A DNA stretch of 19,105 bases from Casp-actino8 sp964513215. GTDB taxonomy: Bacteria; Actinomycetota; Acidimicrobiia; Acidimicrobiales; Ilumatobacteraceae. The notes under the pieces are model-generated. The model saw only the letters and a program-made list of their open reading frames with translations, was not told where the DNA came from and ran no database searches. The stretch is from contig CAZELU010000038.1 of the NCBI GenBank assembly GCA_964513215.1, forward strand, positions 1 through 19,105. Reading direction: 5' to 3'. This document shows positions 14,101-19,105 of this stretch, in pieces. The first letter of the stretch is position 1; the number at the start of each line of letters is the position of its first letter. The translations under genes were made by a program, and so were the position numbers.

Positions 14101-14512
14101 TGATGTGTCGGCGGCGACCATTTCGGTGGTCGACCGGGGCGGGTTGTCGCGTGACATCCCGAGTCGCGTCGAGCGCAATCCGGTTCTGATGGGTACCAAG
14201 CGTCGCGTGGCCGACCAACAAGAAGTGTTGGTCGCGCGTGGCCGTTCCGATGGTCGAACCGTGATCTTCGTTCCTGAAGTGAAGGCTGGTCTCACGATCG
14301 GTTTGCTCCTGTTGCACGTTCGTTTCCATGATCACCTGCCCGTGGCCGTGATGCGAGGAGTGCTCCAGGGGTACGACCGGCGTTACGACCGCCTGGTCGA
14401 CTGGGTGTCGGAGACCGAAGGTCAGATGCGTGACGAATTGCTGAGCGACATCTCGGTGGCCGATCTCCTGATCGTGCCCATCAGTGACGTGGCTGACCGC
14501 TGGCGACGCTGA
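11123..14512 (+). CDS. glmS: Giant divergent GlmS-like glutamine-fructose-6-phosphate aminotransferase
   Basis: GlmS makes glucosamine-6-phosphate from fructose-6-phosphate and glutamine. The start M-C-G-I-I-A leaves the nucleophile Cys2 at the N-terminus after Met removal; the frame is open 99 bases further upstream but conservation fixes the ATG. The glutaminase half has R-G-R-D-S-A-G (158-164, usually R-G-Y-D-S-A-G), G-H-T-R-W-A-S-V-G (253-261), N-A-H-P (267-270) and the L-N-G oxyanion site (288-290). The isomerase half has H-F-L-L-K-E-I (461-467), A-V-S-Q-S-G-T-T (567-574), V-A-S-T-K-A-F (622-628) and a second SIS domain at about 690-810. Lys710, Glu713, His729 and Lys933 align with E. 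coli K485, E488, H504 and K603. The 1129 residues compare with about 610 normally. The extra sequence lies at about 11-135, 170-245 and 813-922, plus a tail of about 190 residues. No motif in the additions is recognised. Whether it makes GlcN6P or a related aminosugar is inferred from glmM next door. Confidence 0.88.
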   Translation: MCGIIALVSRPSTRGVPTVDSILAPLDRAAQSSSLEDITALVGGVNEILKGVPGCRALLGQRELEVGIDARLDRIDAAIAQVERTLDDGASDLSDDELERLSSRVIAARDVVWSIRNDRLRTARAVADLAGREASTAAIAGYLMIQQSLSVLDRLEVRGRDSAGIHVFVWNHGLSADDPTLRHALDERGSDPLFQNRSVRSVADGSVLSFVYKAAAEIGELGDNTRALRAAVASDDLLRRALSNPAARTSLVGHTRWASVGIISEPNAHPVNSEFIDSSPDPYVIAALNGDVDNHGDLRIEYGLRFAHAITTDAKVIPSLVSTHRAKGAEPVEAFRRTVASFEGSVAIAAAASDDPNRLFVALHGSGQGLFVGLADDCYVVASEPYGVVEETARYLRLDGEMTSSASDVKGQIVVLDGERAGTVEGIMRLSYDGSDMPVGESELTRAEVTTRDIDRGDAPHFLLKEIGEAPESLRKTLRGKIAEVDGRLVARPGSRALPAAVVSRLTSGAITKIRVIGQGTAAVAGQSCADLLDELSEGRLDVDPVTATELSGFGLRLDMSDTLVIAVSQSGTTTDTNRTVDLARSRGALIIGIVNRRGSDLCDKADGVLFTSDGRDVEMSVASTKAFYAQVAAGVLLACAITAQMGLGSDRRRHELLSALRALPDAMRDVIGRRADIGDIARRYAPSKRYWAVVGNGYNAIAAREVRIKLSELCYKSISCDITEDKKHIDLSCEPLILVCAAGLVGGTADDVAKEIAIYRAHKATPIVVADRDDKRFSGASAVVDVPSTDAALAFVLSAMVGHLFGYEAARAIDDLARALREAREIVEDAVLATDDGDVVVGRLRSALASSSERFRETLRAGTYDGHLEASTAVRLATMFRIVLDRSPVEAYQEETGKVGSPAALVDDLTLALTRAIEELTRPIDAIKHQAKTVTVGISRSDEGILDRALVQAVLETGTGRDVLSYRTLKVLAELDPAVESVVGFTRYRIEGDVSAATISVVDRGGLSRDIPSRVERNPVLMGTKRRVADQQEVLVARGRSDGRTVIFVPEVKAGLTIGLLLLHVRFHDHLPVAVMRGVLQGYDRRYDRLVDWVSETEGQMRDELLSDISVADLLIVPISDVADRWRR

Positions 14513-14883
14513 TGGTGGTGGGTGTCGGCATCGACGCGGTCGACATCGATCGTTTTCGTGTGTCGCTCGAACGGACGCCCACCATGCGCGGACGCGTGTT
14601 CACCGCTCGCGAACTCGACGACGTCTCGAGCCAAGCCGATCAGGCACCCTCGCTGGCGGCCCGTTTCGCCGCGCGCGAAGCCGTGATGAAGGCCATGGGC
14701 CTCGGGCTCGGAGCCTTCGAGTTCCACGACGTATGGGTCGAGCGCGAAGAGACCGGCCGACCCGTGTTGCGTGTGTCGGGTCGGGCACGTGAACACGCCG
14801 ATCGCCTGGGTGTGGGCACGTGGCATCTGTCCCTCACACACACCGACCACGTGGCCATCGCCTACGTCGTGGCCGACCGCTGA
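14512..14883 (+). CDS. acpS: Holo-[acyl-carrier-protein] synthase
   Basis: AcpS transfers 4'-phosphopantetheine from CoA to apo-acyl carrier protein for fatty acid synthesis. The 123-residue protein is the usual size. It shows G-V-G-I-D-A-V-D-I (4-12), with magnesium ligand Asp8. The R-V-F-T-A-R-E-L block lies at 28-35. The signature A-A-R-F-A-A-R-E-A-V-M-K-A-M-G (49-63) contains Glu56. H-L-S-L-T-H-T falls near the end. The ATG overlaps the glmS stop codon by one base (TGATG), which suggests coupled translation. acpS after glmS is a frequent actinobacterial order. Confidence 0.95.
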   Translation: MVVGVGIDAVDIDRFRVSLERTPTMRGRVFTARELDDVSSQADQAPSLAARFAAREAVMKAMGLGLGAFEFHDVWVEREETGRPVLRVSGRAREHADRLGVGTWHLSLTHTDHVAIAYVVADR

Positions 14884-14892
14884 CGACGTCCG

Positions 14893-14898
14893 TAGCCT
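14893..14898 (+). promoter_or_regulatory. Candidate -10 element for a leaderless nnr transcript
   Basis: CGTAGCCTCGAAGC runs directly into the nnr ATG. TAGCCT fits TAnnnT and ends 6 bases before the start codon, in the 21-base gap after acpS. No SD is present. No clear -35 is visible within the acpS coding end. Confidence 0.45.
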
Positions 14899-14904
14899 CG
14901 AAGC

Positions 14905-16269
14905 ATGAGGCCCGTTCTCACTCCGCACGAGATGCGTGCGGTCGACGCCGCCGCAGTGGCGGGTGGAACGGCCGAACACGTCTTGATCGAGCGCGCGGCC
15001 TGGGCCGTGGCTCGTCGGGCCCGACGCATGCTCGGCGGATCGTACGGTCGTCGCGTGGTCGTGATTGCTGGCCCGGGTAACAACGGAGCCGATGGACGTG
15101 TGGCCGCTCGGTTCCTCGCCGAGCGCGGAACCAGCGTGCGCGTGATCGACGCTGCCGAAACTCCCGAGCAACTGCCCGACTGCGACTTGGTGATCGACGC
15201 CGCGTACGGAACCGGCTTTCGTGGTGTCTGGACGGCACCGCGCACTGACGCGCCAGTCTTGGCAGTCGACATTCCGTCCGGAATCGATGGCATGACTGGT
15301 TGTGCTCACGGACGACCGCTGCGCGCGATGGCCACCGTCACGTTCGCGGCGCTCAAGCCCGGGCTGCTGTTCGGTGACGGTGCCGAATTCGCGGGCGACG
15401 TCGAGGTGGTCGACATCGGTCTCGACGTGTCGTCATCGCGCGTGTTCGCCGTCGAGGCGATCGACGTGACGGTTCCTCCGCGTGCTGCCGATGCACACAA
15501 GTGGAAGGCGGCCGTTCTCGCGGTGGCCGGCAGTCCGGGCATGGTCGGCGCCGCATCTCTCGCAACCGAGGCGGCGTTGCGAGCTGGAGCCGGCATCGTT
15601 CATCTCGTGTCACCGGGTGCGTCGTCCGATCGTGCGGTTCCTCGCGAGGTCGTTCGCCGATCGGTCGGTTCACTCGCGTGGGCTCCCGACGTCGTGGAGA
15701 TGGCCCGTACCCGCTTCGCGGCGATGGTGATCGGTCCCGGTCTCGGACGCGAACGATCCACGCTGGCCGATGTGCGTCGGGTGGTGGCCGAAGCGACGCT
15801 GCCGGCTGTCATCGACGGTGACGCGCTGTTCGCTCTCGGTGGAGACCTGTCGGTGTTGGCGAATCGTCGTGGCTCGACGGTGATCACTCCGCACGATGGC
15901 GAGTTCACTCAACTCACCGGCTCCGCACCATCAGCCGATCGCATCTCGTCGGCGCGGTCGCTCGCGGCCGACGCGAACTGCGTGTGTCTACTCAAGGGTC
16001 CCACCACCGTGATCGCGGCATCCGACGGACGAGTCGCCGTCGTCGACGAGGGTGACGAACGTCTGGCCACCGCCGGCAGCGGTGACGTGCTCGCCGGAGT
16101 CGTCGCCGCGTTCATCGCGCGTGGCGCGCCGGTGTTCGAGGCGGCGTACTCGGCTGCGTTCGTTCATGCACGAGCGGCCCGTCGTGGGCGTGCGGTGGGG
16201 CTGTTGGCTGGCGATCTTCCGATGGCGGTGGCCGATGTGCTCTCTGAGGTCGACGAGGTCGACGCATGA
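14905..16269 (+). CDS. nnr: Bifunctional NAD(P)H-hydrate epimerase / ADP-dependent dehydratase
   Basis: Nnr repairs hydrated NADH and NADPH: the N-terminal epimerase (YjeF_N type) interconverts R and S forms and the C-terminal kinase-like dehydratase restores NAD(P)H using ADP. The 454-residue protein is a little shorter than typical fusions of about 480-510. The epimerase half has A-G-P-G-N-N-G-A-D-G (55-64), V-I-D-A-A-Y-G-T-G (96-104) and V-D-I-P-S-G-I-D-G (121-129). The dehydratase half begins near H-K-W-K (198-201), where H-K-x-x-x-G is more usual. It contains I-G-P-G-L-G (276-281), T-P-H-D-G-E-F (328-334), L-L-K-G-P-T-T (362-368) and A-G-S-G-D-V-L-A-G (390-398). Its stop overlaps the alr start. 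Confidence 0.96.
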   Translation: MRPVLTPHEMRAVDAAAVAGGTAEHVLIERAAWAVARRARRMLGGSYGRRVVVIAGPGNNGADGRVAARFLAERGTSVRVIDAAETPEQLPDCDLVIDAAYGTGFRGVWTAPRTDAPVLAVDIPSGIDGMTGCAHGRPLRAMATVTFAALKPGLLFGDGAEFAGDVEVVDIGLDVSSSRVFAVEAIDVTVPPRAADAHKWKAAVLAVAGSPGMVGAASLATEAALRAGAGIVHLVSPGASSDRAVPREVVRRSVGSLAWAPDVVEMARTRFAAMVIGPGLGRERSTLADVRRVVAEATLPAVIDGDALFALGGDLSVLANRRGSTVITPHDGEFTQLTGSAPSADRISSARSLAADANCVCLLKGPTTVIAASDGRVAVVDEGDERLATAGSGDVLAGVVAAFIARGAPVFEAAYSAAFVHARAARRGRAVGLLAGDLPMAVADVLSEVDEVDA

Positions 16270-17390
16270 GACCCCAGCGCGCCACCGTTGCCGAAATCGA
16301 CCTGAGTGCCATTGCCCACAACGTGGGTGTGATGAAGGAGTTCGCCGGCTCTGCGCGTCTCCTCGCCGTGGTGAAGGCCAACGGTTACGGACACGGTGCG
16401 GTGCCGGTGGCCGAAACAGCCTTGGCGGCCGGCGCTCACGGTTTGTGCGTGGCTCTCGTTCAAGAAGGTGTCGAGTTGCGCCGAGCCGGTATCGAAGCAC
16501 CCATCCTGGTTCTGTCCGAACAGCCGATCGAACAGGTGGGCGATCTGGTGGCGCACGGCCTCATCGCCACCGCCTACTCGACGCGTTACGTCGACGCGCT
16601 GGCGTCGGAAGCCAAACGTCTCGATGTGGTCGGCCACGAAGTTCATCTGAAGATCGACACCGGGATGAACCGGGTGGGGTCGGCGCCCTCGAATGCGGTC
16701 GAACTGGCCGGTCGCATCATCGCGCGTTCTCCACAGTTGTCACTCGGGGGTGTGTTCACCCATCTGTCCACGGCCGACAGTCCCGACCCCAGCGAGACAC
16801 GGGCTCAACTCGCTCGCTTCGACAGCGCACTCGACGAGTTGCGTCGATCGGGCGTCGATCCGGGTTGGGTGCATGCCGCGAACTCGGCGGCGACCATCGC
16901 GCACCCCGATGCGCGGCGCGACATGGTCCGTACCGGCATCGCGTTGTACGGGATCGCACCCGATGTGACGATGACGCCGTTGTGCGGACGATTGCGCCCG
17001 GCTCTCACATTGCGCAGTCGCGTGTCATACGTGAAGCGAGTGTCCGCCGGTGAAGGAGTCTCGTACGGACTGCGTCATCGCTTCGCCACCGCTACGAACG
17101 TGGCGACGGTTCCGCTCGGCTACGCCGACGGTGTTCCGCGCGGACTCGGCTTGTCGGGCGGACAGGTTCTCATCGGCGGTCGGCGTCGTCCGATCGTGGG
17201 TGTGGTCACGATGGACCAATTGATGGTTGACTGCGGTGACGACGACGTTCGGGTCGATGACGACGTCGTGTTGATCGGAAGTCAGGGGGTCGAGTCGATC
17301 GACGCCAACGAGTGGGGGAGCCTGCTCGGAACCATCGGATACGAAGTGGTGTGTGCGATCAGTGCGCGCGTACCGCGTGTCGTTCTCTGA
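16266..17390 (+). CDS. alr: Alanine racemase
   Basis: Alr interconverts L- and D-alanine for peptidoglycan, using pyridoxal phosphate. The 374-residue protein is the usual length. The PLP lysine Lys37 lies in V-V-K-A-N-G-Y-G-H-G (35-44). The catalytic tyrosine Tyr267 lies in G-E-G-V-S-Y-G (262-268). Supporting motifs are H-L-K-I-D-T-G-M-N-R-V-G (127-138), T-H-L-S-T-A-D (165-171), R-T-G-I-A-L-Y-G (222-229) and V-T-M-D-Q (314-318). The ATG overlaps the nnr stop (ATGA), so the two are probably translated together. The order nnr-alr-tsaE is common in actinobacteria. Confidence 0.97.
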   Translation: MRPQRATVAEIDLSAIAHNVGVMKEFAGSARLLAVVKANGYGHGAVPVAETALAAGAHGLCVALVQEGVELRRAGIEAPILVLSEQPIEQVGDLVAHGLIATAYSTRYVDALASEAKRLDVVGHEVHLKIDTGMNRVGSAPSNAVELAGRIIARSPQLSLGGVFTHLSTADSPDPSETRAQLARFDSALDELRRSGVDPGWVHAANSAATIAHPDARRDMVRTGIALYGIAPDVTMTPLCGRLRPALTLRSRVSYVKRVSAGEGVSYGLRHRFATATNVATVPLGYADGVPRGLGLSGGQVLIGGRRRPIVGVVTMDQLMVDCGDDDVRVDDDVVLIGSQGVESIDANEWGSLLGTIGYEVVCAISARVPRVVL

Positions 17391-17411
17391 CTCTGGTCTG
17401 TCGCCCGTCGG

Positions 17412-17417
17412 TAGCAT
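17412..17417 (+). promoter_or_regulatory. Candidate promoter for a leaderless tsaE transcript
   Basis: GGTAGCATCGTCGC runs directly into the GTG start of tsaE. TAGCAT fits TAnnnT and ends 6 bases before the start. The ten bases GGTAGCATCG also occur upstream of infA. CTGACT (17387-17392) is a possible -35, though the 19-base spacing is long. There is no SD in the 33-base gap after alr. Confidence 0.5.
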
Positions 17418-17423
17418 CGTCGC

Positions 17424-17888
17424 GTGATCACGCGCACTCTCCGGTCGCTCGCCGAGACGCACGCTCTGGCCGCGCGTATCGCCGAATTCGCGCGAGTCGG
17501 TGACGTGATCGTGTTGGCTGGCGAGATGGGTGCCGGCAAGACGGCGTTCGCGCAGGGCTTCGGTCGCGCTCTGGGAGTCACCGAACCGGTCACCTCGCCC
17601 ACGTTCAACGTGGTTCATTCGTACGACTCGGGCCGGGTCAGGTTGCACCACGCCGACGTGTACCGCCTCGAGCGCACCGGAGAACTCGACGATCTTTCGT
17701 TGGGCGAACTCGACGACGGCATCCTTCTCGTGGAGTGGGGTGACGTGGTCGCGTCGTCGTTGGGCGAGCATCTGGAGGTCGTGCTGTCGCGTGTCGAAGA
17801 CGACGACGATGCCCGTGTCGTCACCATCAAGCCGATCGGCCCGCGCTGGAACGCCCGTTGGTCGCGTATCGAGGCGGCATTGGGATGA
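17424..17888 (+). CDS. tsaE: tRNA threonylcarbamoyladenosine (t6A) biosynthesis ATPase TsaE
   Basis: TsaE is the ATPase that works with TsaB-TsaD in making t6A at position 37 of ANN-decoding tRNAs. The 154-residue protein has Walker A G-E-M-G-A-G-K-T at 33-40. It also has the family block T-S-P-T-F-N-V-V (57-64), the H-H-A-D-V-Y-R-L motif and the L-L-V-E-W-G-D motif (Walker B-like region). The GTG start is chosen because it gives the standard N-terminal length and the candidate promoter ends just before it. The next gene, tsaB, overlaps by ATGA. Confidence 0.95.
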   Translation: MITRTLRSLAETHALAARIAEFARVGDVIVLAGEMGAGKTAFAQGFGRALGVTEPVTSPTFNVVHSYDSGRVRLHHADVYRLERTGELDDLSLGELDDGILLVEWGDVVASSLGEHLEVVLSRVEDDDDARVVTIKPIGPRWNARWSRIEAALG

Positions 17889-18577
17889 TCGTCCTCGGCA
17901 TCGAGACGGCGACTCCTCGAGTGAGTGTGGCCCTCGCGAATCACGACGGTGTCGTCGCCCTCATCGAGGTCGATGCCGGCCGTCGTCACGCCGAGACTCT
18001 CGTGCCGGCCATCGAGTTCGCTTGTCGACATGCCGATGTCACGTTGCCCGAGATCGGTGTGGTGGCCGTCGACGTCGGCCCCGGACTCTTCACCGGTATG
18101 AGGGTCGGGATCGCGACCGCCAAGTCGTTGGCTCAGGCGCTCGAGATCCCGGTCGTTGCGTTGTCGAGTCTCGAAGTTCTGGCTCATCCGCTTCGTCACG
18201 ACGAGCGCACGATCGTCTCGATCGTGGATGCGCGTAAAGGCGAGATCTTCTACGGCTTCTTCCGGGCGGCTGGTGATCGCGTGCAAGCGCTCACCGAACC
18301 GCGGTGCGGATCGGTCGACGAACTGGTGTCCGACTTGGTGGGCCGTCAGCAACCGACCATCTGCGTGGGTGACGGTGCACTTCGCTATCGCGAGCAGATC
18401 GTCGACGGTTATCGCTGTGACATCGCAGACGCGGCTTTCCCGTCGGCCGGAGCCCTGGTGGCCATCGCTGACAAGGAAGCACGGGTCGAGAGATGGGTCG
18501 CGGCCGACGACGTGGCGGCGTTGTATTTGCGCAAGCCCGACGCCGAGATCAATTGGTCGACGAGGGAGTCGGCATGA
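17885..18577 (+). CDS. tsaB: t6A biosynthesis protein TsaB
   Basis: TsaB is an ASKHA-fold partner that dimerises with TsaD in t6A synthesis. The 230-residue protein starts M-I-V-L-G-I-E-T-A-T, the family's N-terminal motif. It continues with R-R-H-A-E-T-L-V-P (33-41), G-P-G-L-F-T-G-M-R-V-G (65-75), A-K-S-L-A-Q-A-L (79-86) and D-A-R-K-G-E-I-F-Y. Upstream in-frame codons exist inside tsaE, but the ATG overlapping the tsaE stop matches homologues. The stop in turn overlaps the rimI ATG. Confidence 0.95.
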   Translation: MIVLGIETATPRVSVALANHDGVVALIEVDAGRRHAETLVPAIEFACRHADVTLPEIGVVAVDVGPGLFTGMRVGIATAKSLAQALEIPVVALSSLEVLAHPLRHDERTIVSIVDARKGEIFYGFFRAAGDRVQALTEPRCGSVDELVSDLVGRQQPTICVGDGALRYREQIVDGYRCDIADAAFPSAGALVAIADKEARVERWVAADDVAALYLRKPDAEINWSTRESA

Positions 18578-19101
18578 CCGCTCCGGTGATCGAAGTGATG
18601 CGCAAACGTCACGTGAAGCACGTGATGGCGATCGAGTCCGCCGTTCATCGCAAGCCCTGGTCGGCATCGGTGTTCAACACCGAGATCGATCTGGCCAAGA
18701 AAGGCGAGCGCTACTACGTCGTGCTGTCGGTCATGGGTGAGATCGTCGGCTACGCCGGGCTCATGTTCGCCGTCGACGAAGCTCACGTGACCAACATCGC
18801 GGTCGATCCGAATCACCGCCGTCACGGCTACGCCCGACTTCTCATGTGTGCCTTGGCCTACGAGGCCATTCGGACCGGCTGTGACGCGCTGACGCTCGAG
18901 GTGCGGGTGAGCAACTCGGCCGCGCAGAACCTTTATCGCGAATTCGGTTTCGTGCCGGCGGGAATTCGTCAGCGCTATTACGAGAACACCGAAGACGCAA
19001 TCGTCATGTGGGCGCACGACATTCGTTCACCCGAATACCTCGAACGACTCGAGCGCATCGTCACCCGTGTCGAGTCGGGAGGTGAGTCGTGCGCGGTCTG
19101 A
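18574..19101 (+). CDS. rimI: Ribosomal-protein-S18-alanine N-acetyltransferase RimI (GNAT)
   Basis: RimI-type GNAT enzymes acetylate the N-terminal alanine of S18 and, in some bacteria, other proteins. The 175-residue protein has the acetyl-CoA pyrophosphate-binding segment V-D-P-N-H-R-R-H-G-Y-A (77-87). L-T-L-E-V-R-V-S-N-S-A-A (107-118) contains Glu109, in the position of the catalytic Glu of E. coli RimI. N-L-Y-R-E-F-G-F (119-126) contains a likely general-acid Tyr121. It is longer than E. coli RimI (148) by a C-terminal tail rich in Glu and Arg. The ATGA overlap with tsaB and the position in the tsa cluster support the call. Exact substrate is not shown by sequence. Confidence 0.92.
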   Translation: MTAPVIEVMRKRHVKHVMAIESAVHRKPWSASVFNTEIDLAKKGERYYVVLSVMGEIVGYAGLMFAVDEAHVTNIAVDPNHRRHGYARLLMCALAYEAIRTGCDALTLEVRVSNSAAQNLYREFGFVPAGIRQRYYENTEDAIVMWAHDIRSPEYLERLERIVTRVESGGESCAV

Positions 19102-19105
19102 ACCC
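19089..19105 (+). CDS. tsaD: Possible first codons of tsaD (cut by window edge)
   Basis: Inside the last codons of rimI, a GTG at 19089 lies 6 bases after GGGAGG (19077-19082) and opens a frame M-R-G-L-N-P that runs off the window. Another GTG at 19082 opens a different frame (M-S-R-A-R-S-E-P). tsaD normally follows rimI in this cluster, so one of these is probably its start. Too little is visible for an identification by sequence. Confidence 0.35.

Noticed and set aside
12332..14335. A 667-codon open frame on the minus strand opposite glmS
   Set aside because: Its composition (His, Arg, Asp-rich, no recognisable domain) is what GC-rich coding sequence gives on the reverse strand. The plus-strand frame has clear GlmS motifs throughout.
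11123..14512. The GlmS-like ORF as an artefactual fusion of two genes
   Set aside because: The extra sequence is interspersed among conserved motifs in one uninterrupted frame, and the catalytic lysine segment lies beyond one insertion. A simple fusion or frameshift would not produce that pattern.

Overview
The window is one continuous, all-plus-strand block of housekeeping genes from a GC-rich bacterium. Gene order and protein character point to an actinobacterium: the S10/spc/alpha ribosomal string runs into truA-rplM-rpsI-glmM-glmS-acpS-nnr-alr-tsaE-tsaB-rimI, S4 lacks zinc cysteines, and several genes look leaderless. A deep-branching group such as Acidimicrobiia would fit, but that placement is inference. 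I see no mobile elements, rRNA or tRNA genes, or CRISPR arrays.

Region 1 (1-4707) is the end of the spc operon: the last codons of rpsN, then rpsH (interrupted by a run of 10 N), rplF, rplR, rpsE, rpmD, rplO, secY and adk. Ribosomal proteins are packed with short gaps or overlaps, and most have clear Shine-Dalgarno (SD) sequences. The map gene often found after adk is absent. A 137-base gap with a possible promoter follows instead.

Region 2 (4845-7995) is the alpha-operon part: infA (which appears to start at CTG), rpmJ, rpsM, rpsK, rpsD, rpoA and rplQ. A strong stem-loop follows, overlapping the first codons of truA (8037-8810). Then come rplM and rpsI (8877-9727).

Region 3 (9739-17390) makes cell-wall precursors and cofactors. 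GlmM and a very large, divergent GlmS-like protein serve UDP-GlcNAc synthesis, AcpS activates acyl carrier protein, Nnr repairs damaged NAD(P)H, and Alr makes D-alanine. The GlmS-like protein is 1129 residues against about 610 for E. coli GlmS. It keeps the recognisable catalytic residues of both halves but carries large insertions and a new C-terminal extension. It is the most unusual object here.

Region 4 (17424-19105) is the tRNA t6A / ribosome modification set tsaE-tsaB-rimI, joined by ATGA overlaps, with the likely first codons of tsaD at the edge. Three genes (glmS, nnr, tsaE) have a TAnnnT -10-like element ending 6-7 bases before the start codon and no SD, which suggests leaderless transcripts and internal promoters.
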